Below, one piece after another: positions 1-12,889 of a DNA stretch of 64,000 nucleotides (position 1 is its first letter; the number at the start of each line of letters is the position of its first letter). A program made the position numbers and the translations under genes. The stretch is taken from positions 6,296,215-6,360,214 of the forward strand of contig JAJKFL010000006.1 in assembly GCA_021186555.1 (NCBI GenBank), read 5' to 3'. Source of the DNA: Reticulitermes speratus. Taxonomy: Eukaryota; Arthropoda; Insecta; Blattodea; Rhinotermitidae. The notes below the pieces were generated by a model that had not been told where the DNA came from, searched no databases, and saw only the letters and a program-made list of their open reading frames with translations.

Positions 1-240
1 GCTATGACAGTTTCCTTCAACATCTTTTCCAATTCATTGTCCTGCTATTCACTGATATAACCTGAGCTGCTGACAGCATTCAAAAATAAACCGTAAATAA
101 ATGCTGAAAATTTTGCTTTCAGTTTGGTGACTTTGAAGATACTGCTTTCTGGTTTGTGATGCCATGTATTAGACTGCGTAGCATTACATCTCTGAAGACA
201 GTAACTAAATGTAAATTAAATAAGTATCAATCAATAATAT

Positions 241-352
241 AACATATAACCTCAACTAACCTAACCTGCCATAACCAAACCTAACCTGACCTAATCCAAC
301 CCAATCTAACACAAACCAAACTTAACCTAACATGTCCTAACCTAACATAACA
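241..352. repeat. degenerate CCTAA/ACCTAA telomere-like tract
   Basis: Repeated CTAACC, CCTAAC and close variants run for about 110 bases. TTAGG/CCTAA is the usual arthropod telomere repeat, so this may be an old interstitial telomere-type tract. It is too degenerate to exclude a simple A/C-rich repeat. Confidence 0.45.
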
Positions 353-411
353 AGTAAATAAATAAATAAATATATAAGTAAATAAACATACGTAAATGTA
401 TAAATAAAGTC
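350..411. repeat. (TAAA)n simple repeat
   Basis: Runs of AAATAAAT with interruptions directly follow the telomere-like tract. Confidence 0.8.
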
Positions 412-573
412 AAGAAATTTGTTAAGAAGTTAAGTAAGGAATTATGAGTATGGGCACAATTTGAAGTTCTTCCAATGGTGTGTATGAAGACTCACATGTT
501 GTGGGATGTTATGCTGTCTCAATAGGTAAACTGTTCTTATCACTAAGTACAGTAAGATGGTCTACATTATTGA

Positions 574-2207
<1,634 letters not shown>

Positions 2208-2376
2208 GACTGGAACAAAGAATGGGCAGACCGAATCAAGTTGGAAAAGTTCCGGTGGCACAACTCCCAGTGGCTTGATATGGTGGAAAATTCCATGGAT
2301 GATAAGGACTTTGGAATTCCAAGTGACGATTTGCCACCATTCTTAAATGGAGACCTCATGCATTTGTACCCAACAG
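2208..2376 (+). CDS. KAP3: KAP3 exon with [15 protein letters not shown] signature
   Basis: The translation begins [20 protein letters not shown] and continues QWLDMVE. This is almost the human KAP3 sequence [24 protein letters not shown], which follows the armadillo repeats. The second half (DDKDFGIPSDDLPPFLNGDL) is acidic and proline-rich and is not conserved with vertebrates, as expected for the variable C-terminal tail. The acceptor is ACAG at 2204-2207. The donor is CAG|GTAACC at 2377, leaving one base (phase 1) for the next exon. An ATG at 2196 sits in the intron's last bases and is not the start. Compared with the human protein, the junction IIA|DWNKEW is one residue short. Confidence 0.95.
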
Positions 2377-2570
2377 GTAACCTGCATTCTGTATGCATAT
2401 TGCCAGTAATGTATGCTGGACTCGTAGGGAATGAGAACACAGAAATGTGTCCAGCTTCTGAAATGTTACAGTTTTTGTATAAAGAACCAGGATGATGGAC
2501 AACCTGCAGCTAAGTATGTAGTGTCACATTGTCCACAAATAACTTTAAATTTCGTTAATATGAGTGTGTG

Positions 2571-2855
2571 GGCTGGGATAGCGTAGTCGGTATAGCAACT
2601 CGCTATGAGCTGGACGGTCCCGGGATCGCATCCCGGTGGGGGTGAGATTTTCAGCATCCGTCCAGACTGGCCCTGGGGCCTACCCAGCCTCCTGTACAAT
2701 GGGTACCGGGTCATTCCCGGGGGTAAAGCGGCCGGGGCGAGGCGTTGACCACCCACCCCCATCTAGCGCCGAGGTTAAAGAAAGAGTAGAGCTATACTTT
2801 TACTCCCCCTCTGGGCCTTCATGGCCTGTTCTAGGGAGAACTTTACCTTTACCTT
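2571..2855 (+). mobile_element. tRNA-derived SINE, family I
   Basis: The head GGCTGGGATAGCGTAGTCGG is tRNA-like, with an A-box region near 2580 and a B-box-like GGGATCGCATCC near 2620-2635. The body contains the core GGGGGTAAAGCGGCCGGGGC, and the tail is (TTTACC)n. A 15-base target-site duplication with two mismatches flanks it (2556-2570 and 2856-2870, TAATAYGAGTGTRTG). Other copies lie at 22515, 31196 and 51029. It sits inside a KAP3 intron in sense orientation. Confidence 0.9.
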
Positions 2856-2988
2856 TAATACGAGTGTATGCATTAACCAAATGCAGCAGTAAACTGAGCA
2901 TTAAATGAAGGAATAATTATGATGGCGTGAGAAGTGCCTGAATGGTCCATTAACACTCAACGAAGTGTGAATGTTTGTTCTGAATGTA

Positions 2989-3894
2989 CCGTATATTCTC
3001 GAATCTAATCCGCACCCAGTTTTTGGCGACTTCTTAAACGAAAAAAAAAAAATTAGTTCGCGATTCTAATCCGCACCTTTCCTTCAACCACCCCTTGCCC
3101 ACGGGGCGACTGATTGAATAATATTGGATGTTACCAATGCGTTAAAATCCGACGCTACGCCTGTGGCCGATGAGTCATACCGATAGAGGCGGGGCCTTTC
3201 TCAACAGACGTGCACAATCTCTTCTGAAGCCAGCTGATCTTTAGTTGTTGAAACGTGGGAGGTGCTTGTTCCAATTTGTCGTGTACCGTAGTTATGGAAG
3301 AGGGACACCTGAAATCTAAACGACTCTCATATACGGCAAAGTTCAAACGTGAAGTTATTCGGTGCGCAGAGGAGAATGGAAACCGCAAAGCCGCTGCAAT
3401 TTTTGGAGTTGATGAAAGCAACGTTCGACTATGGCGGAAACACAAGGCAGCGATCAGCGGATGTGAGGCGTCACGAAGGAAATTCACTGGACCCAAGAAA
3501 GGACGATTTCCTGAAATTGATGATGCAGTCTTCACGTTTTTTCAAGAGAGACGCAAGACTGGACTGTTTGTGAGTTATGATCTACTCGCGAGGAGGCGAT
3601 AAAGAAGGCCAGATCTTTGAACATTCCTCGAATTATGAGTGATGACGGCGAGTCTGATGAATAATAAATTATAATAATAAATAATAAAATAATAGATTAT
3701 TGTATTGTATTGTTCTTACGTTGTTTATTAATTACGTTAATTACGTTATTGTTATATTGTACAGCAGCTCAATCATTTTTCCAAAATCCAGCTCTAGACC
3801 GCGAATCTAATCTGCACGCGAATCTATTCCGCATCTGATTTTTTAGCCCTCTAAAACTGTAAAAAAGGTGCGGATTAGATTCGAGAATATACGG
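2989..3894 (+). mobile_element. pogo-type DNA transposon, internally deleted
   Basis: About 28-base terminal inverted repeats begin CCGTATATTCTCGAATCTAA and end with the reverse complement, flanked by TA on both sides (2987-2988 and 3895-3896). The element is 906 bp. It encodes only the start of a pogo transposase (see 3294-3602), then jumps to an A/T-rich 3' part, so it cannot move on its own. It lies in the same KAP3 intron as the SINE. Confidence 0.92.
3294..3602 (+). pseudogene. pogo transposase N-terminal fragment (Brinker-type DNA-binding domain)
   Basis: This is 102 codons from the ATG at 3294 to a stop at 3600. An open frame starts at 3255, but the ATG beginning MEEGHLKSKR fits the family better. 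KRLSYTAKFKREVIRCAEEN followed by GVDESNVRLWRKHK is the Brinker-like helix-turn-helix found in POGK-type pogo proteins. FTGPKKGRFPEIDDAVFTFF starts the CENP-B-type second DNA-binding domain, where the frame ends. The DDE catalytic domain is absent. Full pogo transposases are several hundred residues, so this piece could bind the element ends but not cut them. Confidence 0.85.
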
Positions 3895-4609
3895 TATATT
3901 TATACAGTGAGTAATTGTTCATTGTGTGGTCTCACGTGTCCAACAAGCTTTTCTTTGTCAGGTACAGTTTCTTGTTTAGTCAGTAAGACATAATACAAGA
4001 TGCATTGGCTATAATTTTAATTTCATATTGAATTTTTAAAAAGAAAATATTTTTACCATGTAAATAGGCATTTAGAAATACCCATGGCCACTGAAGATGT
4101 AAGAGTAATACTCTTAAACTTGTATATATAGGGTAGTGCTTCAAATCTTCTTTGGGTAATGGTTGTCCTGAGTTGTTGTTTTTTTCTTCTTCTTCCAGAG
4201 TCTGTCTAGGAAAATTTCAGTATTGTATGTTTAAAATATCCTATGTCAACCTCTTACTGAATGTGTACATCGCTTTCATGAGCAATACCAGTCTTATTCA
4301 TTGTCAGATAAATTTTACAGTTTAAACAGCATTGTAAAATAGCTGAAGTATCAATCATTCCAGTAGTACTGCAGGTTGTTAGCCACCCTATAACCACACA
4401 TATTGTAAAGCTGGGCTGAGATCTGCAGCATTGTTCAGTAAATAGGTACAGTAAAACCCAGATTTAATGTTACCACATTTAGTGAAATCCTGGATTTAGT
4501 GATGGTTTTTTCATGTCCCGACAATAGTTCCATATAAACAATGAACCTCTGTTTAATGAAAACCTCGATTTAGTGAAATACCATCTTTCTGGCAGAACAT
4601 GCTGCCTCC

Positions 4610-4905
4610 ATTATCTAGGTGAATCTCTTTTTCCCAGAAGGTGGAGGCAGTAGATTCCTCAGAAACAGTAATAACTATCTACACAACTGTGGCGTCACAT
4701 TCCACAAGACCGTAATGTTTATAATTGCAGGTGATCTCTTGAAGATTTGAGTCTTTTGGGATGTGAGTGTTGTTGGGCAAGTAGTCTTGAAGGATTGTAG
4801 TGCCTTCCTCTGCAGGCTTAGGCAGTCAAAGAGGAAGGTGCTTCAAAATGTCGGGGACTACTCCACCAGTGACAGCGTCACATCCCAGAAGACCTGAATC
4901 ACTAA
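4610..4905. repeat. foldback repeats with GTCACATCCCAGAAGAC ends
   Basis: Two adjacent copies of the window's most frequent palindromic repeat. The left arm at about 4750 (GTCTTTTGGGATGTGAG) faces the right arm at 4877-4894 (CGTCACATCCCAGAAGAC), with a purine-rich middle containing GAGGAAGGTGCTTC. A related half-copy is at about 4610-4720. Confidence 0.6.
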
Positions 4906-4985
4906 CGACACCACTGTGAGAATCTCAAATCTCTTATTGTGAAGCTTTCATATTTGGTAAATATACTCTTTTCTGGGTTTCATAG

Positions 4986-5070
4986 GGTCACAGATGTCTT
5001 TGAATATGCCCAGTGAAGATGGCATTAGAGAGAATACTACAGAAAATGGTATTAGACCAAAAAGTGGAAG
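4986..5070 (+). CDS. KAP3: KAP3 tail exon
   Basis: An 85-base exon between TTTCATAG (ending 4985) and GTAAGT (5071). Joined in the phase left by the previous exon it reads GSQMSLNMPSEDGIRENTTE and then NGIRPKSG with no stop, and leaves two bases for the next exon. The tail is polar and unstructured-looking. It has no clear match to the vertebrate tail, so the call rests on splice signals, phase continuity and position in the gene. Confidence 0.72.
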
Positions 5071-6105
5071 GTAAGTACTCACTCCATGGGACAGTTGTCT
5101 GTACATTAGAAGTTTCCACAATCCACTTGTAACCATTTGGAAAGCATGTCAAAGACTAGACATCCTTTACAGCTTCAAAAATGAAGTGAAAGGACTAGGT
5201 GTTGTATGCTTTAGATAAGAAATTTGCAGCATGGGCATCTAGATCATCAGAAATTTATGATGCGAGCATAAAACAGTTTAAAGTAATTGTCTTCTAAGAG
5301 TGTGATGCCGTGTAGATTGGTGTATAGATACCGTAAGAGTGTGATTGGGTTTACATTGGACAAACTGGATATTCCGTTCAGACGAGGATGAGAGGACACC
5401 ATCAGCATATCCCTCTGTATTACTGAGACAGGTCAGCCATAGCAGAACATATGAAAAACAGGGCCATCACATTCAACTTCATAACATCAATATCCTGCCT
5501 ATCAAATCCAGGCAGTGGACTACACCCTCAGGGAGGTGACACTCTGAGCAAGTCATGGAAACCTCTCACCTGTATCCTGAAGGAGTGGAATAAGTGGCAT
5601 TCTTGGCTGTCTATCTACCAGACTTGGGGACCTATTTACCAGACTACACGGCATCGCATTTTGTAGACTCTAACTGTAACATCAGCTGCCATAGGATATC
5701 AGATGTTGTGAAAAATGGTTGTTCCCTACATGATACCAGTATATGTTTTCATAATACAAAATGGTTAGTAGTAACTGGATGAATTTTTTTCTTCCAGTAT
5801 TCGGATTTTTATGCATGCTGTATACAGCCTCAGTATGTAATGTTTTATACATGTGTGAGCTCTGTATGTGTTGTTACATGCCCTGTCACATTTCTTTCTC
5901 AGATTATATATTTCAATATAGTCAGCCGATGAACAGTTGACAGTTGCACTTCCAGAATGGAATGAACTGTCCGAAAGCATATGCAGCCACTCTGAACAGT
6001 CAGTAATTTTTTTCTCAAAATGCAAAATTAGATATTGAACTGACACAAAACTTCATTGTAGCACTTGTGGACCATTCTTAGCTGTAATCATTTCCTGTGA
6101 TAGGC

Positions 6106-6290
6106 TGTGCCATGGCTCAGACAGTTAGTTACCACCCTCTTACCGCAGAGGCGCAGACTTAAACCCAGGCCAGTACTTTTGGAATTTGTGGTTGACAAAG
6201 TGGTACTGGGACAGGCTTTCCTTTGAGTACTTCAGTTCTACCCTGTCATCATTCCACCAATGCAGCCTATTCACTCATCCCGCAATCACT
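6106..6290 (+). mobile_element. tRNA-related SINE, family IV (degraded)
   Basis: CCATGGCTCAGACAGTTAG plus AGACTTAAACCCAGG resembles a decayed tRNA head with a B box. It continues with GACAAAGTGGTACTGGGAC and CATTCCACCAATGC. The same 3' phrase recurs at 46360-46460, and the middle recurs in reverse at 59138-59220 and 51820-51895. Confidence 0.5.
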
Positions 6291-6657
6291 GGTGCTGTAT
6301 AATTGTAGCAATTGACAGCATTGTTAAATGAGACATTTAAAGAAGATTGCTGTGACTGATAGAGTGCATTACTAATTTAAAATTGTACATGGTCATTACA
6401 GATGTTTCCATTCATGAATGCAGCAATCTCAAATTTTGGCTTCATAGCCATTTGGTGTATAATATTTCAAAATGGGCTATATTGACATTGTACCCAATTG
6501 TCATATTTCCTAACCACCTTTTACATACATCATAATTGTGTGATCCTTGTACTGAGCAAATTGGCTCAAATTGTAGTGCTTCTGACTTGTATTGGGAGGT
6601 ACCGAATTCAAATCTCGTCCATGACACCATCTACCCTCTTTGGGGGTTTTCCATGCC

Positions 6658-6676
6658 CCCCCCCCCCCCCCCCCCG
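6658..6676. repeat. poly-C tract
   Basis: A homopolymer of about 18 C with one G, directly after CCATG, at the end of a SINE-like fragment. Its length is likely to vary or to be misassembled. Confidence 0.85.
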
Positions 6677-6995
6677 CCCCCGAGTTCTTCCAGATAAATG
6701 CAGGTATGGTACACCAGTGAGTCCATGTTTCTGTCCTAAATGCTTTTGAGTACATAAGACACCAATCATTCTGCCATTTAATGATATATAATCTGAGATA
6801 CAGACAGCATTATGAAGTGAACCATGAATACATTACTAAATGTGACTGCCTTAGACTGATGTAAAGTGAAATGTTATGCTTCTTCTCCTTTGATGTTTCC
6901 ACTTTATGTGGGTCATGCAGCAACAAGGCAACACACATATAGTGGAAGTCACAAAATTTCATACAACCTCTTTTGTAATTTTGTTCATAATACAG

Positions 6996-7188
6996 GTACA
7001 GTCAAGATCTTGAGTCAGAGTTTGGAGATGGAGAACAGTTGCTGCATAGCAAGCCTTCAGCTTCTCTCTCTACGAGCAACGGCCGTGACGATCTTGTACG
7101 TAACGGTCTGAACAACCTGGTCCTGGGTCCAATTCTGTCCGAAGCTGAATTAGGCGTCACGGACCAGAGTCAGTATTTGATGATGTGA
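6996..7188 (+). CDS. KAP3: KAP3 terminal coding exon
   Basis: The acceptor is ATAATACAG ending at 6995. The two bases left from exon 4986-5070 plus G give Arg, then YSQDLESEFGDGEQLLHSKP, a serine-rich stretch, NGLNNLVLGPILSEAELG and DQSQYLMM, and a TGA stop at 7186-7188 (63 codons). The stop overlaps a consensus 5' splice site (GTGAGT at 7185-7190), so splicing onward after 7184 is possible. Vertebrate KAP3 ends in an unrelated tyrosine-rich tail. The exon is supported by splice phase and a long open frame, not by similarity. Confidence 0.75.
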
Positions 7189-8597
7189 GTCACACCATTT
7201 CACTATAGCTAGTGACTGGGTAAGATTGATAGACAAATTGTCTACATGATGACAAGATCAGAAATTATGTGTCATCCAATGACCTTACCAGCAGGTGATA
7301 TTAGTATGGCGAATGTTATGTGACATGTCTCATGGTCATATGGGCGTTTTGGAACCTGAAGAATGTTCACCACTGCTGATGGCATTTTGGGACGACTTAC
7401 TTACGTGAATACACCTGTGCTTGAAATTACATTTTTTGAGCTGTGCCATTTAGTGTTTTTTTTAATAATATATATACATATATATAAAGAAAGCGATATT
7501 TGTTGTACGTGTAGGAGCATTTTTGTTTAATTTGTTAACTCTGTTAATTCAGCTTGTTGTCTTGTTAATTATGTATATCTAGATCATTTTTGATAGATGG
7601 ATCTCTGGATCATGAAGCTGATATGTGCAATTCTAGTCACACTGTTTTCGATGTTTATTGCCTTTTGCCAATTTGTAAGTATATTTATTTCACAGTGAGA
7701 CGTACTGTAACAAGCAGATGTGTGATGTTTATTTTAGATATTTATTTATTGCCTGCTGTAACAAAAGAATTTGTATGTTCAGTCTATAAATTTAATTATG
7801 AATGTATGTTTTATCCCAGTTTGTTTCCTTTTGAGGTTTACTTCCTGGAAGGTAAAAACAGTAAGTTTATGAGACCACTGTGCTGTCTGTGTTATAACTG
7901 TCTGGCACACCTTTACTATCTCGGTCAGTTTAGCATGATACCTAGTTTACAGAGAATAATGTGGTTTGAGTGTCGGTTGCCAAAATACTTGTGTGTTGTT
8001 CACTATGGTAAGCAAACCTGGTCCCCTTGTTCTAAATCTTCCCTACTCTAATTTTCCTAACTAGTCTGATTGGTCATATGCAAATTTAGCAATCCCCCAA
8101 TAGGTCCAAAACTTTAAAATTTTGTATTCTAACTCCCCATTGATTCCTAATGACTGACGCGGTATTCCTTAACGTAATGTATGTAAACCCCGTATGAGCG
8201 TCGTCTACCGGACAGTTTTAATGTGCTACCGTTACTAGCACGGTATCCACCCCCTCGTGATTTACATTTCGAAAAAGTGTCAAACCGTCGAATTTTGATT
8301 GACCCAGCAAATTCCAAAACCCCATTAAATTTGACATTTACAAATGCGTGAGAAACTAAATTCTCCTTTGTACTAACATTCAGCATCTCCTATCTTATGC
8401 TAACCTCTACTTCTCTCACTCTACAGCGATCTGTCTATCCTACTCCACATATGACTGTATCTCACTCTCTGCTCTTGTAACCTATCTTCCTCCCTGCTAC
8501 CATACTGACCTGTGTTAACTACCAGATTCTACTGACTTCCCTCCTAACACCTGCATTCTCCATCGCTGCATTCCAGAACTTATCTGTGATTCATCTA
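7189..8597 (+). other. probable KAP3 3' untranslated region
   Basis: A/T-rich sequence follows the stop. An open stretch at 7590-8051 (153 codons) has poor composition and no recognisable domain. A CpG-richer block at 8155-8350 stands out from its surroundings and is unexplained. The extent of the UTR is inferred from the polyadenylation signal. Confidence 0.45.
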
Positions 8598-8603
8598 AAT
8601 AAA
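8598..8603 (+). terminator. candidate polyadenylation signal AATAAA
   Basis: This is the first AATAAA I find downstream of the KAP3 stop. It is followed within about 30 bases by a GT-rich run (GTGTGTGTGCATGCGC), the usual arrangement for cleavage and polyadenylation. Confidence 0.5.
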
Positions 8604-10225
8604 GTAAATAATTATCTCCAATGGTTATAGTGTGTGTGTGCATGCGCTTGTGCATCATCCCAGTTTTGTGTTTTGAACCAGATGATTGATTTTTGCAAAA
8701 CTTGGTATGAACATCTTGCAATTGGAGGAGACTCCAACTACACTTATTAATAACAGACACACAGAAATGTGAGGTGGGAGCAGTAAGCGCCACATACTTT
8801 TGGGTTTTGATTTTCTTGACTACAGACCAGGTATTTCAAATTAAGGTGACATAATCTGGTACTCCTGATGGTCCTTTGTATATGTATATTAACGAAATTG
8901 CTTTTGTTCAATTAACTTCTTTGTTTGCCCTTCAGATGTCTCATCCTTAATAATATTTTGATAATACTGTCAGTTGCATTCATTTCCTGGTACATGTGGT
9001 AGAGAATTTTGTCATCAGAGTACAGGGCATCATAAATTAAATCTTCAACTCGTTACTAGTTTCTGATACAAATTTGTATGACACTTGTGAAACCATTATC
9101 TGAGTGGTAAATGTTGCAGAAATTTCAGCTGGACTACTTGACATTTCCACAGATGGCCGTTCCTTTAATCCACTCTTGTACAGTATAAATGTTGCGAGGT
9201 ACTATGAAATCACATTTGGACTAAATGTGCACACCTTGAACCAGAAAGGTTCTTGAAAGCATAATTGGTAACCAGCTGCCAACCTACAATGTGTAACATC
9301 ACAGAACAGCGAGGACCTAAACATAGAGATAACTTCTTATCAGCAAAGATTCAGGCTGCAATACCAGTCAAAGCGTAGGTACCGCTCGACTGCTTCATAA
9401 TGATACACTGTTTGTGGCAGTCACTGCAACCTGACATGGATGACAGTGAATCATGGGCAAGAAGCATTAGTGATGGGAGAAAATTTACATTGGAAATGTG
9501 TTTCTTGGGGAGAAAGGACACGCTTTTGCAAACTGTGCATGGTACAGGCCAGCCTGATCGTCAGATGACTGTGCTGCTGCTGCTAGCACAAACTTCTACC
9601 TGTGAAAGTAGATAGACTGATCCATCAAGTTATTTCCTGCTTTGGATAAGGCAGAAGATTTTGTGATTCTTGTTAAGTTGTGCTGGGAAGTTCCCGCCAC
9701 GTTACGGACTGTGGCGCGCATCGTTTCCTCTCCTATCCCCTCTCATACCCTAGGTTTCCCCGTCGTGTTTGCGAGACGCATCGGCACTCTGATCCTGGCT
9801 TTGCTGGGGGTTACATCTAAATTCAGTCTTGGCCTGTTTCTAAATTCGGTTTGGAGTAGCGGCTGGGGTCGTAGTCCCTTGCCTGGTCATGTGGGCCCGT
9901 TATTGACATCTTTGGTTGGGTTTAGCCCCACGGTACCAGGAAGGTACTTTTGTTTTGCTGGTATGTATGGGCAAGTAATTACTGAGCAAGCAAAGGGAGT
10001 TGCGGTTTGTGTACCTTATGATATGTTGTGATTATTATTATTTGTATTTTATGTTACGTTATAATATATTTTCGTTGGTTATGTTGAACTATCCTTTGTT
10101 GTGTAACTACCCCCTTTCCTTGATTGAAGGGCCCAGTGTGCGTAGGAAGGGGGTCAAAGTACAAGTGTCTGTTGGTCCATTTATGATTTTGGTGTACCCA
10201 GAAAATGGCAGACTGGAGAGAACAG
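8604..10225. other. no supported gene; CpG-rich block at 9690-9960
   Basis: Mostly A/T-rich sequence without motifs. From 9690 to about 9960 the composition becomes C/G- and CpG-rich, with an open frame at 9642-10031 (129 codons). The protein has no domain I recognise, and its hydrophobic low-complexity look argues against a real gene. It could be part of an unclassified repeat. Confidence 0.4.
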
Positions 10226-10820
10226 TGTGTCTGCATCAAATTTTGCTTTCAATTGGGGCAAAATGCTGCACAAACTTTCAAAATGTTAAAAGTAGCTTTT
10301 TGAGAAGAGAGAGTGGGAAGAAGACAAGTTTTTGAGTGGTTTTCCAAGTACAAAGGCAGTGTGACCTCTGTTGAAGATGCTGAATGCTCAGTATGTCCAT
10401 CAATATGCAAGACGTGAAATTGTGGATCAAGTGAAGGAACTTTTCCTTGAAAACAGAGAAATCGCTATGCGTGAAGTTGCTTACATGTTTGGAATTTCGA
10501 CATTCTGAACATACATTGAATTGCCACCAAATTCATGCCCCGTCTGCTGAATGAGGAGCAGATGGGGATTTACAGCAACACATGCCAGGTAGTTCCACAC
10601 CCTCTCTCCAGAGACACTTCTTTTGTTTCTCAGAACTCAAGATTGCATTAAAGAGAAGGATATTTAATGATACCACCATGATTCTGGAGAATTGTGGGAC
10701 GTGTTAAGTTTCAAACAATGCACTTCATGAAATGCATCGAACAGTTGTGTGATTGCTGGGCTTGCTGTTCAAGTCCCAAGGAGAGTACTTTTGTGGGGAC
10801 TACACTGATTAGAAGGTAAG
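10226..10820 (+). pseudogene. decayed mariner transposase, copy A
   Basis: IKFCFQLGQNAAQTFKMLK is the start of a mariner paired-type helix-turn-helix. EIVDQVKELFLENREIAMRE is the second helix-turn-helix half. FQTMHFMKCIEQL near 10715 matches the mariner C-terminus. The catalytic middle is missing and the frame is broken several times. It is paralogous to the copies at 17335 and 18640 inside the tandem duplication. Confidence 0.75.
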
Positions 10821-11500
10821 TGTTGTTGTTATGGAGGATTAAATTTAGTCTAAAAACTATGTGATCGTACAACATGAAAGTAGTGAAAGTGTGACGTAAC
10901 TAAACATTCCACAAATAACAGAATTAATAGAACATTATCAACCAAATTGCAAAGAATGTGTGACAGCATAAACTGTGACAGAATTCTTTCTGCCCTGTCA
11001 GAGGTGATCTCAAACTTGTTAGATTTGAGGTTCTAACACGAGTGTTGTTGAAGATTCAAGTCTTCTGGCATATGACGCTGTGTCGTAGGACAAGTACTTC
11101 TCAACAGTGTCTTCAGAACAGCAGGAACTACCTGCGGAGAAACACTGTGTGATCTCAGAAGTCATGAATCGTCTTTTCACACTTCTTTTTTTCCTTCACT
11201 TAATATTTTGAGATAAAGATACAAAATTGTCAATGAAAGGGAAAAAAGCATGGAGGACCTATAAAACAATTAGCATTCTGCTTTATAATATCCATAACAG
11301 GTCTCCATAGACCTTATGCTCAAAACAGAAAAATAACTTTGAGATATGTAAACACTAAAATCAGTGTCCAGTTGGACAAGCGTCACATTGCTTCAATGCT
11401 GATATCATTAACCATGAGTTAAAGGGGTTTCCTGCCCTGTAGAGCTGCAAATTCAAAACCCCAAATTCCATTTTATGTCATAGAAACAGACTTTGTTATT

Positions 11501-11811
11501 TAAAAAAAAAAAAGCAATCCCATTACAGGCCTGGACAGGCCCTGAGGGTTCCAGGAGGTTGAGGCTCCCAGATTTCTGGACAATCGGCACATGAAGGTGG
11601 TAAGGTTGTCAGCCCTACGCACCGGCCGCCTTTACCCCCCAGGAAATATTCCTGGTACTCATTTCTGTTAGAGGCTGAGTCGACCCCAGTGCCATAGTGC
11701 GGCCGGAAGGATTATGTCATTGAAAAATTCCAATGACACTATCGGGAGTCGAACCCGCGACCTTCCGGCTTGTAGCGCAGTGCCTCAACCAACTGCGCCA
11801 CCGCGTACCCC
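11501..11811 (-). mobile_element. tRNA-derived SINE, family II
   Basis: It reads in reverse: tRNA-like head at 11811 (GGGGTACGCGGTGGCGCAGT) and a canonical B box GGGTTCGACTCCC (reverse strand, about 11741-11753). The shared core is at about 11620-11650, and the 3' end is A-rich at 11501-11512. A perfect 12-base duplication GACTTTGTTATT flanks it (11489-11500, 11812-11823). It is absent from the paralogous site in copy B, so it inserted after the duplication. Confidence 0.93.
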
Positions 11812-12136
11812 GACTTTGTTATTAATACTTGTATTTACTTAGGTGCTTCTACTGTTGTTTGTGTAGATATGATGTTTTTGAAAGGATGTTATGGAATGGA
11901 AACGTCCTTCCTTTTAAGTAACACTTGCATTTACTTAGGTGCGTATCGTGCAATGTGTACCTATAATTACGTATGTTCGTGATATAAGAGCGAGTGCAGG
12001 AACCTGGACTGTATATTCGGCAAGATGTTACGTTTCCTGTTTCTTCTCTTCTCGATGTACGTCACATACACGACGCTAGCAACACCGGTAAGAATGTCCA
12101 TGTAAAGTTTAATACTGAATTTGAATGTTATGCATG

Positions 12137-12172
12137 GATACATACATACATACATACATATATACATTCCAT
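12137..12172. repeat. (CATA)n microsatellite
   Basis: About eight CATA units, then a short TATA run. Confidence 0.9.
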
Positions 12173-12289
12173 GGATCCATAATTTTGTCACAAGACAAGA
12201 GGATGTGGAATAAGTCATAACATACAAAATCATACAAAAATGTACATTGCAAAATGCTTTAAACATTCTATGTGCAGTCTTAGACGTCA

Positions 12290-12800
12290 GTATTATAGGT
12301 TAACAGTACTCATAAGAAATTCATCTACAGAGTAAAAGGAGTGTGCATTTAAGTATCTTCTTAGTGCTGCTTTAAATTGTGCCTTTTCATTCTTAAGATT
12401 TTTGATATTACATGGTAAGCTATTGAAGATCCTGATACTAGAATAGAATGTACTTTTCTGAAAGCATGATAGGTTGACAATTGGTCTATGAAGATGGTGC
12501 TTATTGCTTGTATTGATACTGTGTATTGATGAATTTGTTTGAAAGTTTTCTTGATTATCAACGAGGAAGTTCATTAATGAATATATATATATTGGCATGG
12601 AACAGGCAAAATCTCCAGTTTTTTAAATAGACTTCTGCATGAAGTTCTAGGATGTGCACCAACCATAATTCTGATGATTTTCTTTTGTAATGTAAATATC
12701 TTCCTGCTGTTGGACGAATTTCCCCAAAAAATTATTCCGTATTGTACAATAGAGTGAAAATATGCGATATGGTAGATGCAGAACAGTAGATCATTTAGGA
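12290..12800 (-). mobile_element. LINE fragment, C-terminal part of reverse-transcriptase ORF
   Basis: Reading from 12800 downward: FHSIVQYGIIFWGNSSNSRK, TLQKKIIRIMVGAHPRTSCR and SLFKKLEILPVPCQYIYSL. Then follow SSIRIFNSLPCNIKNLK and YLNAHSFYSVDEF, ending at a stop near 12293. This is the conserved end of many arthropod non-LTR reverse transcriptases. One frameshift lies in a (TA)n run near 12580-12590. It is 5' truncated. Only its 5' edge is recognisable in copy B, near 19940. Confidence 0.85.
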
Positions 12801-12889
12801 TAGGATTACAATGCTAGATTTATGTGCATTTTGTGTATGAAGTGGAGAAAATTAATGCATGTGAAGTTTCTGATGGTGTTGGATATTAA

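Larger units (their letters stand above)
5071..6995 (+). other. KAP3 intron
   Basis: It holds foldback-repeat fragments near 5300-5700, a SINE-like element at 6106-6290, a related tRNA-like fragment near 6590-6660 and a long C homopolymer. No further exon fits the phase. Confidence 0.6.

Noticed and set aside
7590-8051. 153-codon open frame after KAP3
   Set aside because: It lies in the likely 3' untranslated region, with no domain and poor composition.
9642-10031. 129-codon open frame in a CpG-rich block
   Set aside because: No recognisable domain. The block could be an unclassified repeat, and nothing supports translation.
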